From assembly GCA_002788755.1 (NCBI GenBank), contig PFRW01000059.1, forward strand, positions 1 through 6,308: a stretch of 6,308 nucleotides of DNA, written 5' to 3'. The position numbers and the translations under genes were made by a program. Origin of the DNA: Candidatus Peregrinibacteria bacterium CG_4_9_14_0_2_um_filter_41_14. Lineage in GTDB: Bacteria > Patescibacteriota > Gracilibacteria > UBA1369 > UM-FILTER-41-14. The notes below the pieces were generated by a model. That model had not been told where the DNA came from. It did no database searches and was given only the letters and a program-made list of their open reading frames with translations. This document shows positions 1 to 6,308 of the stretch, one piece after another (positions within the stretch are counted from its first letter, which is position 1; each line of letters begins with the position of its first letter).

Positions 1-2
1 CT

Positions 3-77
3 TTCGACACTTCCCTAAAGTCCATTATGCAGCTGCTGCAAAAGAAAAATTTAACCTTGTCTTATGAATTTTTGTAG
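3..77 (+). other. Possible C-terminal tail of an upstream ORF, not HsdM
   Basis: The frame starting at position 3 is open from the window edge to a TAG at 75-77 and encodes about 24 residues, ending in NLTLSYEFL. It does not resemble HsdM, although the HsdM catalytic region would be expected here. The composition looks like the end of a real protein, and a transposase tail is one option because the following hsdM is truncated at almost the same place. This is inference: 24 residues are too few to name a family, no inverted repeat or target duplication can be shown, and chance openness of a short AT-rich frame is a real alternative. Confidence 0.22.
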
Positions 78-670
78 AATGTCAGCTTTATCATCTTGCG
101 CCGAAAGGTGTTGCTGGTTTTGTTTTAGCCAAAGGATCGCTCACTTCAAAAACAAGCGGCGAAGATGTTATTCGCAAAAATTTAATCGAAGCGGGACTTG
201 TTGATTGTATTGTGAATTTACCCGGTAAACTATTCTTGAATACGCAAATCCCTGCTTGCCTATGGTTTCTTTCAAACAAGCGCCATGGTTTCAATGGCGA
301 CCGTAACCGTGCCGGTGAAATACTTTTTATTGATGCGCGCAATCTAGGTCATCTCATCAACCGTCGTACTTTGGAATTTACCGATGAAGACATTGCAAAG
401 GTCGCAAGCACCTACCATGAATGGCGAAAAGCGGACGGAAAATATGAAGATATTCCTGCCTTTTGTAGCTCTACATCAATTGAAAAAATCAAAGAGCTTG
501 AGTATGTGCTTTCACCGGGGCGATATGTGGGGCTTCCCGAGGAAGAAGATGATTTTGATTTTGCCGAAAGGTTTACAACACTCAAAGCCGATCTTGAAGA
601 GCAAATCAAAGAAGAAGCGGAACTAAACAAACGCATTTCTGAAAATTTAAGCCAGATCAGTTATGAGTAA
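68..670 (+). pseudogene. hsdM: Type I R-M methyltransferase subunit HsdM, C-terminal remnant
   Basis: HsdM is the SAM-dependent adenine methyltransferase subunit of type I R-M, acting as M2S with HsdS. The frame ending at TAA 668-670 carries typical HsdM C-terminal sequence: HLAPKGVAGF (92-121), TQIPACLWF (242-268) and the SPGRYVG signature (512-532), followed by an acidic, helical tail that normally packs on HsdS. HsdM proteins are usually near 500 residues; only about 194 are recognisable here, beginning at YHL (89-97). Upstream in the same frame there is a TGA at 65-67 and no HsdM similarity, so the N-terminal helical domain, SAM motif I and the NPPF/Y catalytic motif are missing from this window. 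No ATG offers a sensible restart; a GTG at 212 lies inside a conserved stretch. The 3' end overlaps hsdS by 8 nt. The family call is secure; the pseudogene call is strong but depends on sequence beyond the window and on assembly quality. Confidence 0.8.
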
Positions 671-1856
671 GACAACAATACAATATAATGGCTGGCAAGA
701 GGTGAAGTTGGGGGATGTCGTTAAATCTAACCAACGAAGTATTGATAAATACTATTCCCATAAAGTAATTCAATATTTAGATACAGGTTCGGTAACTGAA
801 GGAAGAATTGAATCATTTCAAGTTTTCAATTTATCAAAAGCACCCAGCAGAGCTAAACGATTAGTTAAGCATACCGATATTGTTTATTCAACTGTAAGAC
901 CCATCCAACGACATTATGGTTTTATTAAAAACCCAGAGGAAAACCTTGTCGTTTCAACGGGCTTTTCGGTAATTGAAACAGATACAACAAAAGCTATTCC
1001 AAAATTTATTTATCTCTTATTAACATCAAAGGATGTTGTTGAAGAATTTGACACAATAGCAGAAGGCGCAACCTCTGCCTATCCTTCATTACGACCGTCT
1101 GATATTGAGAATTTACAAATTCTTCTACCTCCTCTCCCCGAACAAAAAGCCATTGCCGAAGTGTTATCCAGTCTTGATGACAAAATAGATCTACTTCACC
1201 GCCAAAATAAAACTTTGGAAGATATGTCGCAGGCATTGTTTCGGAAATGGTTTGTGGAAGAGGCGAAAGAGGATTGGGAAGAAAAACCTTTAGATAAGAT
1301 CGCAAATTACTTAAACGGATTGGCTTGCCAAAAATTTCCAGCTAAAAATGAAATTGAAAAATTACCTGTTCTAAAAATTAAAGAACTCAATGGCGGAATT
1401 AGTGATAATTCTGATTGGGTAACTTCGGAAGTTAATGAAAAATATCTCGTTGAATTGGGCGATGTGATTTTTTCATGGTCAGGAAGTTTGGTATTAAAAA
1501 TTTGGGATGGTCCAAATTGTGTCCTCAATCAGCACTTATTCAAAGTAACATCTGAAGATTATCCTAAATGGTTTTATTACTTTTGGACAAAATTTTATTT
1601 AGAAAAGTTTATTGGCATCGCCGACAGTAAGGCGACCACAATGGGGCATATAAAACGAGGCGATCTGTCTAGCTCTATGGTTTTAATCCCAACAAATGAG
1701 AATTTAAAAGCCATGAGTAAAACAATGACACCCAAAATGGATAAAATAGTTTCCAATTTGAAGCAAATCCGCACACTTGAAAATTTACGCGATACACTGT
1801 TGCCAAAATTGATGAGTGGCGAGGTTAGAGTGAAAGATTTAATAATTCAGCTATGA
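663..1856 (+). CDS. hsdS: Type I restriction enzyme specificity subunit HsdS
   Basis: HsdS reads the bipartite DNA target for both the methylating (M2S) and restricting (R2M2S) complexes. The 397-residue product has the normal two-repeat layout. TRD1 spans about 10-155 (opening GWQEVKLGDVV). The central conserved helix spans about 156-197 and contains LPPLPEQKAIAEVLSSLDDK and ALFRKWF. TRD2 spans about 205-342 (with LGDVIFSWSGS and LNQHLFKV). The distal conserved helix spans about 343-388 and ends LRDTLLPKLMSGEV. Both helices set the spacing between half-sites and bind HsdM. The length is usual for the family, with no truncation. The ATG at 663 overlaps the hsdM stop, so translation is probably coupled; no Shine-Dalgarno is visible. 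The two TRDs differ from each other, so an asymmetric target is expected, but the recognised sequence cannot be read from the protein by eye. No repeats suggesting phase-variable TRD shuffling were seen. Confidence 0.95.
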   Translation: MSKTTIQYNGWQEVKLGDVVKSNQRSIDKYYSHKVIQYLDTGSVTEGRIESFQVFNLSKAPSRAKRLVKHTDIVYSTVRPIQRHYGFIKNPEENLVVSTGFSVIETDTTKAIPKFIYLLLTSKDVVEEFDTIAEGATSAYPSLRPSDIENLQILLPPLPEQKAIAEVLSSLDDKIDLLHRQNKTLEDMSQALFRKWFVEEAKEDWEEKPLDKIANYLNGLACQKFPAKNEIEKLPVLKIKELNGGISDNSDWVTSEVNEKYLVELGDVIFSWSGSLVLKIWDGPNCVLNQHLFKVTSEDYPKWFYYFWTKFYLEKFIGIADSKATTMGHIKRGDLSSSMVLIPTNENLKAMSKTMTPKMDKIVSNLKQIRTLENLRDTLLPKLMSGEVRVKDLIIQL

Positions 1857-3136
1857 ACAAGGAAGAAATAACATTATTGGCGTATAAAGACATTCTCGAA
1901 CAGTTAAAAGATCAAGAATGTCATTTATTGCTTGGAAATGGTTTCAACCGTGGTCTTGGTGTGGATACAAGCTATAAATCCATTTTCCAAAAAATGACTG
2001 AAAATAATCATGGAATATATGCAGATGCGGAAGCTATTGTTGTTGCAAGTAAATATGATTTAGAGCATTTCATCGGAAAGCTAACGGATGCGACCAGTGA
2101 TGAAAATCCGTTTTTAAAAAAATATGTTGGGAACAAGGTTAAACTTGATTTTATGAAAGCGACACATGAAATAGTAAAATCTGAAATCAAAAATGTGTAC
2201 GCAAAAAGAAATGAAGGCATATTTATGCTTTTTAAAAATTTTACAAATTATTTTACTTTAAATTACGATTCATTTCTTTACCTACTTCTTCTAAATTTCA
2301 AACTAGATAAAATCAATGAAAGAACTATCGCAATTCAGCCTTCATTAAGGTTTATAGAGGAAGACATGGATGAAGCTCAAAATAATATTTATAGTGAAAT
2401 TAAAAAGGCAAGAGATGAAGGAACGTTAAACATAAACGCAGGAAACAATACCGAATCCATATCAAAAACGCTTGGTGAATTACCAAAAACTCATTTTATT
2501 GCTGAAATAAAACAGTACTCAAAAAGCAATAATAAGAATTGGACGGATAAAGATATTAAAAGAGTCGTAAACTCTATTTTGGAAGAAGAGAAAATAAACA
2601 ATATTCTCGAAAAAGTAGATGATGGAAGTAATCAACAGCGCTTATTTGAGGGAGAAACTGAATTTATTTTTGATACAAAAAAAGAAACTCAGAATCTATT
2701 TTTTTTACATGGAGCATTTCATATTTATAGAGACGGGAAGGAAGAAAAGAAAATCACACAAAAAACAGACAAGGCACTTTACGATAGACTTGAGGAAATA
2801 CTAAATAATGAAGAAAAGGATGTTATTTGTGTCTTTCAATCAGAAAATAAGATCGATGAGATAAATAAAAGCGAATATCTCAAAAAAGCCTACAATAAAT
2901 TGTCAGAACTAAACGGATCAATGGTGATTATTGGTTGGTCTTTGTCGGATAACGACAGCCATATTTTTGAGCAGATCAACAAGTCTAATATCAATACTCT
3001 ATACATTTCGACCACGAGTAAAAGTAAAGGTACGATGAACGAAAAAGTGAGAAACAAATTTCCGAATAAAAAGACCGTTTTATTTGAAGCTGAATCTATT
3101 ACTTATGAATTACCAGATACAGAAAAAAAGGATTAA
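1853..3136 (+). CDS. SIR2-like protein (DUF4917-type), candidate defence effector inside the R-M operon
   Basis: This 427-residue protein is not a standard R-M subunit. Its motifs match the SIR2-like DUF4917 pattern: a nucleotide-binding-type loop LLLGNGFNRGLG (25-36), TLNYDS (135-140, with N137 and D139), LHGAFHIYRDG (285-295, with H286), and near the C-terminus VIIGWSLSDNDSHI (358-371). In SIR2-fold NADases of phage defence, the Asn of the T-x-N-(Y/I)-D motif and the His of the HG motif are the catalytic pair; both are present here, so the site looks intact. From this I infer NAD+ binding and possibly NAD+ hydrolysis. About 145 residues separate TLNYD from LHG; this stretch is Lys/Glu-rich and helical-looking, possibly an inserted sensor or partner-binding domain. 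No signal peptide or membrane segment was seen, so it is probably cytosolic. The start ATG overlaps the hsdS TGA (ATGA), indicating coupled translation with hsdS. The gene looks more AT-rich than hsdR, hinting at separate acquisition. The family call is by motif recognition; enzymatic activity is inferred. Confidence 0.75.
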   Translation: MNKEEITLLAYKDILEQLKDQECHLLLGNGFNRGLGVDTSYKSIFQKMTENNHGIYADAEAIVVASKYDLEHFIGKLTDATSDENPFLKKYVGNKVKLDFMKATHEIVKSEIKNVYAKRNEGIFMLFKNFTNYFTLNYDSFLYLLLLNFKLDKINERTIAIQPSLRFIEEDMDEAQNNIYSEIKKARDEGTLNINAGNNTESISKTLGELPKTHFIAEIKQYSKSNNKNWTDKDIKRVVNSILEEEKINNILEKVDDGSNQQRLFEGETEFIFDTKKETQNLFFLHGAFHIYRDGKEEKKITQKTDKALYDRLEEILNNEEKDVICVFQSENKIDEINKSEYLKKAYNKLSELNGSMVIIGWSLSDNDSHIFEQINKSNINTLYISTTSKSKGTMNEKVRNKFPNKKTVLFEAESITYELPDTEKKD

Positions 3137-3165
3137 AAAATTCCAAAACCTTTATATAAAAAATT
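3137..3165. other. Short AT-rich spacer before hsdR with a 10-nt palindrome
   Basis: This is the only gap between genes in the operon. It is almost entirely A/T and contains a perfect palindrome, TTTATATAAA, at 3151-3160, ending 5 nt before the hsdR start. There is no Shine-Dalgarno. The palindrome could serve as a TATA-like promoter element or weak operator giving hsdR separate control, but no convincing -35 partner was seen, and such palindromes occur by chance in AT-rich DNA. It is too short and lacks the GC stem needed for an intrinsic terminator. Confidence 0.2.
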
Positions 3166-6100
3166 ATGACTAAAATATTTGAATCAGACATTGAATATTT
3201 CACAATAGAACTGCTCCAAAAGCAGGGCTATACGTACTTATCGCCGGAAGAACAAGAAATTGAACGAGCCGATCTTGCAGATGTTGTATTGCGAGGTCGC
3301 TTGAAATCCGCAATAGACAAACTGAATCCCAGTATTCCCGAAGATGCAAAAGAGCAAGCTCTGCGAGAAGTTTTGAATTTACCTAGTCAAAACCTCATTG
3401 AAAACAACGAAGCATTTCATCAAATGCTTACCGATGGCGTAGGCGTGGAATATCAAAAAAACGGCGATACGGTCGGTGATAAAGTTTGGTTGATTGATTT
3501 TAAAAACCCTTTGAATAATGATCTTTTGGTCTGTAATCAATTTACTGTTACAGAAAACAACATCACCAAACGCCCTGATATTGTTCTTTTGGTAAACGGT
3601 TTGCCTTTAGTCGTTTTAGAACTCAAAAATCCGACCGATGAAAATGCTACGGTGCAAAAAGCGTTTACTCAATTGCAAAACTACAAAAATGCTATTTCAA
3701 GTTTATTTTATTACAATGGCATTTTAGTAGCTTCCGATGGGCTAGATGCCAAGATGGGTTCACTAACCGCCGGTTGGACACGATTCATGGGTTGGAAGAC
3801 CGTAGACGGTGAAAGAGAAGATTCAAGTACCACTCCACAAATTGAAACACTTACAAACGGGATGCTCGCACCTCATATTTTACTTGATCTTATAAAACAA
3901 TTTACGGTTTTTGAAAAAATAAAAAGAGAAGATGCGGAAACAGGACTTACCAGTATTGAAACTGTAAAGAAAATTGCAGCCTACCATCAATACCATGCAG
4001 TGAACAAAGCGATTGAATCAACAAAACAAGCCAGTCGTGAAGATGGCAACAGAAAAGCCGGCGTAGTTTGGCATACGCAAGGAAGTGGCAAATCACTTTC
4101 AATGGTTTTTTATTCTGGAAAAATCGTTTTAGAACTTGATAATCCAACCATTGTCGTCATTACTGACCGAAATGATCTTGATGAGCAGTTATTTGACACT
4201 TTTGCCGGAAGTAAACAATTACTCAGACAAGAGCCAATACAGGCAACAGATCGTATTCACTTGAAAAAACTACTGAAAACAGCAGGTGGTGGAATTATTT
4301 TTACTACTATCCAAAAATTTTCACCCGAAGATTTGAGCGAAAATTTCGAGCTTCTTTCAGAACGGAAAAATATTATTGTAATTGCCGATGAAGCCCACCG
4401 CAGTCAATATGGCTTTAGCGCAAAAACTTTAATTAAAAACGGCGAAGCATTTACGAAATATGGTTTTGCTAAATATTTAAGAGATGCGCTACCTCACGCT
4501 TCTTTTGTAGGTTTTACAGGAACGCCGATTGAAAAAGAAGACGCTTCAACACCTGCAGTTTTTGGAAACTACATTGATGTATATGATATTCAACAAGCAG
4601 TAGAAGATGGCGCAACGGTGCGCATTTATTATGAATCACGTCTCGCAAAGGTACATTTAAAAGCGGAAGAAAAAGAAAAACTAGATGCAGAAGTTGAACT
4701 GATTACCGAAAATGAAGAATCTACTGCCAAGGAAAAGGCAAAAGCAAAATGGACTCAACTTGAAGCAATTGTAGGACACAAAGATCGCCTAAAAATTGTT
4801 GCTGAGGATATTTTGAATCATTTTGAAGAACGACAAGAGGCTTTCGAAGGTAAAGGCATGATTGTTGCCATGAGTCGTCGCATTGCCGCAGAACTTTATG
4901 ATGAAATTATCAAGTTGCGACCTGACTGGCACGATACTGACAAACAAAAAGGTGTAATAAAAGTAATTATGACTTCAAGCTCTAGCGATCCGGAAAGTTG
5001 GCAATTGCACAGCACAACCAAACAAGAACGCAAAGCCCTTGGAGAAAGATTGAAAGACCCATCAGACCCTTTGAAGTTGGTTATTGTACGTGATATGTGG
5101 CTCACAGGATTCGACGCACCATGCTTGCATACAATGTATATAGATAAACCCATGCGAGGGCACAACCTCATGCAGGCAATCGCACGCGTCAACAGAGTTT
5201 ATAAAGATAAACCGGGTGGATTGATAGTTGACTATATTGGTATTGCATCTGATTTGAAACAAGCTCTTGCGACTTATACTGAAAGCGGTGGCGAAGGTAT
5301 GCCGGCTCTTGACCAGTCCGAAGCAATAGCGGCGATGATGGAAAAATACGAAATTGTCGTGCAGATGTTTAACGATTTTGATTATAAACGTTATTTTTCT
5401 GCAAACACCAAAGAGAAAATGACGATAATCTTAGAAGCACAAGAGCATATCTTAAGTTTGGAGAACGGGAAAAATAGATTCACAAAACAAGTTGGGCTAC
5501 TTTCGAAAACCTTTGCGCTTTCCGTTCCTTCTTTACCCGCAATGGACATAAAAGATGAGCTGGGATTTTTTCAGGCAGTAAAAGCCCGACTTACTAAATT
5601 TGAACCAACAGGAAGCGGAAAAAGTAATGCTGAAATAGAAACAGCAATACGCCAAATTGTTGATAAAGCGGTTGTTGTTGATGGTGTTATAGATATTTTT
5701 GATGCTGCCGGAATTAAAAAGCCAGATATATCCATACTTTCAGATGACTTTTTGGACGAAGTTCGCAATATGAAGCGAAAAAACCTTGCGCTAGAACTTC
5801 TTAAGAAAATTTTGGACGATGAGATCAAAACGAGAACAAAAAAGAATTTTATCCAGAGTAAGAAACTATCAGACATGCTTGATGCGGCAATTAAAAAATA
5901 TCAAAACAATTTATTAACAGCTGCACAGGTAATTGAAGAATTAATAAATATCGCTAGAGAAATCAAAGAATCCGATGCACGCGGTGATAAGCTTGGTTTA
6001 TCAGATGACGAAATCGCTTTTTATGATGCCCTTATTGAGAATGGAAGCGCAAAAGATGTATTAGGTGATGATACCTTGAGAGAGCTGGCACAAATTTTGG

Positions 6101-6282
6101 TACAAAAAGTAAAAGCAAATACAGCAATTGACTGGACAATCAAAGAAAGCGTACAAGCCAAACTTCGTGTGATCGTTAAAAGGATTTTACGACAATATGG
6201 CTATCCACCGGACAAGCAACTTATTGCGACCGAAAACATACTAAAACAGGCTGAGTTATTTGCAGATGATTGGAGTTCGTAA
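3166..6282 (+). CDS. hsdR: Type I restriction enzyme motor-endonuclease subunit HsdR
   Basis: HsdR is the ATP-driven translocase and nuclease of type I R-M; it joins the HsdM-HsdS core and cuts unmodified DNA at a distance. The 1038-residue product is full length for the family. The N-terminal nuclease has the PD-(D/E)xK set: RPD (D138), LELK (E152, K154) and the coupling motif QLQNY (Q169, Y173). The superfamily 2 helicase motor follows: Walker A TQGSGKS (304-310, K309), TDRNDL (motif Ia, 333-338), DEAH (408-411), FTGTP (450-454), MIVAMSRR (motif IV region, 565-572), and motifs V and VI around LTGFDAP (646-652) and QAIARVNR (670-677). The C-terminal helical region from about 790 matches the DUF3387-type HsdR tail that contacts the core enzyme. 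The ATG at 3166 gives the expected N-terminus FESDIEYFTIELLQKQGY. No disrupted motif was found, so the subunit should be active if a working HsdM is available. Its position after the SIR2-like gene makes that gene a true interloper in the operon. Confidence 0.96.
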   Translation: MTKIFESDIEYFTIELLQKQGYTYLSPEEQEIERADLADVVLRGRLKSAIDKLNPSIPEDAKEQALREVLNLPSQNLIENNEAFHQMLTDGVGVEYQKNGDTVGDKVWLIDFKNPLNNDLLVCNQFTVTENNITKRPDIVLLVNGLPLVVLELKNPTDENATVQKAFTQLQNYKNAISSLFYYNGILVASDGLDAKMGSLTAGWTRFMGWKTVDGEREDSSTTPQIETLTNGMLAPHILLDLIKQFTVFEKIKREDAETGLTSIETVKKIAAYHQYHAVNKAIESTKQASREDGNRKAGVVWHTQGSGKSLSMVFYSGKIVLELDNPTIVVITDRNDLDEQLFDTFAGSKQLLRQEPIQATDRIHLKKLLKTAGGGIIFTTIQKFSPEDLSENFELLSERKNIIVIADEAHRSQYGFSAKTLIKNGEAFTKYGFAKYLRDALPHASFVGFTGTPIEKEDASTPAVFGNYIDVYDIQQAVEDGATVRIYYESRLAKVHLKAEEKEKLDAEVELITENEESTAKEKAKAKWTQLEAIVGHKDRLKIVAEDILNHFEERQEAFEGKGMIVAMSRRIAAELYDEIIKLRPDWHDTDKQKGVIKVIMTSSSSDPESWQLHSTTKQERKALGERLKDPSDPLKLVIVRDMWLTGFDAPCLHTMYIDKPMRGHNLMQAIARVNRVYKDKPGGLIVDYIGIASDLKQALATYTESGGEGMPALDQSEAIAAMMEKYEIVVQMFNDFDYKRYFSANTKEKMTIILEAQEHILSLENGKNRFTKQVGLLSKTFALSVPSLPAMDIKDELGFFQAVKARLTKFEPTGSGKSNAEIETAIRQIVDKAVVVDGVIDIFDAAGIKKPDISILSDDFLDEVRNMKRKNLALELLKKILDDEIKTRTKKNFIQSKKLSDMLDAAIKKYQNNLLTAAQVIEELINIAREIKESDARGDKLGLSDDEIAFYDALIENGSAKDVLGDDTLRELAQILVQKVKANTAIDWTIKESVQAKLRVIVKRILRQYGYPPDKQLIATENILKQAELFADDWSS

Positions 6283-6293
6283 GTCAAAATGCT

Positions 6294-6308
6294 ATGAGTA
6301 GTTTTCGG
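6294..6308 (+). CDS. Possible start of a downstream gene, cut by the window edge
   Basis: An ATG 11 nt after the hsdR stop opens a frame (MSSFR) that runs off the window after five codons. Tight spacing fits the operon, and further genes commonly follow hsdR in type I loci. There is no Shine-Dalgarno, but none of the other genes here has one. Five codons cannot show that the gene is real or what it encodes. Confidence 0.15.

Noticed and set aside
29..36. Palindrome GCAGCTGC as a possible element end or recombination site
   Set aside because: It is eight bases with no second copy seen in the window; too short to support a site.
65..67. TGA in the hsdM frame read as a sense codon (recoded genetic code)
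   Set aside because: hsdS ends in TGA at a clean overlap with the next start, the long ORFs use TGG for Trp with no internal TGA, and the sequence before this TGA is not HsdM-like anyway.
91..342. Minus-strand ORF of 83 residues opposite hsdM, and similar minus-strand ORFs at 1006-1305, 4896-5192 and 5571-5876
   Set aside because: They lie entirely opposite well-supported genes, have no recognisable motifs and read like antisense shadows.
384..626. Plus-strand ORF of 80 residues inside hsdM, and one at 2619-2804 inside the SIR2-like gene
   Set aside because: They are out-of-frame shadows with very Lys-rich, featureless translations and no start signal.
663..1856. Inverted or tandem repeats allowing hsdS phase variation
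   Set aside because: No repeated blocks or second hsdS fragment were seen in the window; the similarity between central and distal helices is the ordinary HsdS internal repeat at the protein level.
1853..3136. Identity of the embedded gene as PrrC or RloC anticodon nuclease
   Set aside because: There is no ABC-type Walker A or signature motif and no PrrC-like nuclease motif; the visible motifs are SIR2-like. Only the genomic position resembles prrC.
5611..5625. A second P-loop-like string, GSGKS, in HsdR at residues 816-820
   Set aside because: It lies in the helical C-terminal region aligned with the DUF3387-type tail, has no hydrophobic strand before it and no Walker B after it; the real ATP site is at residues 304-310.

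Overview
The window carries most of a type I restriction-modification operon, all on the + strand and in the order hsdM (broken) - hsdS - SIR2-like gene - hsdR. The genes are tightly packed: hsdM and hsdS overlap by 8 nt, hsdS and the SIR2-like gene share an ATGA (4 nt overlap), and a 29-nt AT-rich spacer precedes hsdR. The DNA is AT-rich, TGG is used for Trp and TGA only as a stop, so the code is standard. None of the three starts inside the window has a recognisable Shine-Dalgarno sequence. Low GC plus absent Shine-Dalgarno would fit Bacteroidota or a similar lineage, but this is a weak inference and the taxon cannot be fixed from this sequence.

Region by region: positions 1 to about 88 do not look like HsdM. 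They hold an in-frame stop in the hsdM frame and, in another frame, a short tail-like peptide ending at 75-77. From about 89 to 670 there is a clear HsdM C-terminal portion lacking the catalytic core. hsdS (663-1856) is a full-length two-TRD specificity subunit. 1853-3136 encodes a 427-residue protein with SIR2-like / DUF4917-type motifs. hsdR (3166-6282) is a full-length motor-nuclease subunit with all expected motifs. Only 26 nt follow hsdR, with a possible start of another gene at 6294.

Functionally, HsdS with HsdM would form the methyltransferase and HsdR would add translocation and cleavage. The gene between hsdS and hsdR is not a normal R-M subunit. It occupies the same slot as prrC in the hsdM-hsdS-prrC-hsdR arrangement of the EcoprrI system, where an abortive-infection effector is held silent by the R-M complex. 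A SIR2-like, possibly NAD+-consuming, protein in that slot is the most interesting feature here. The apparent loss of the HsdM catalytic core raises a second question: whether this is a decaying locus, a locus complemented elsewhere, or an assembly or insertion junction.
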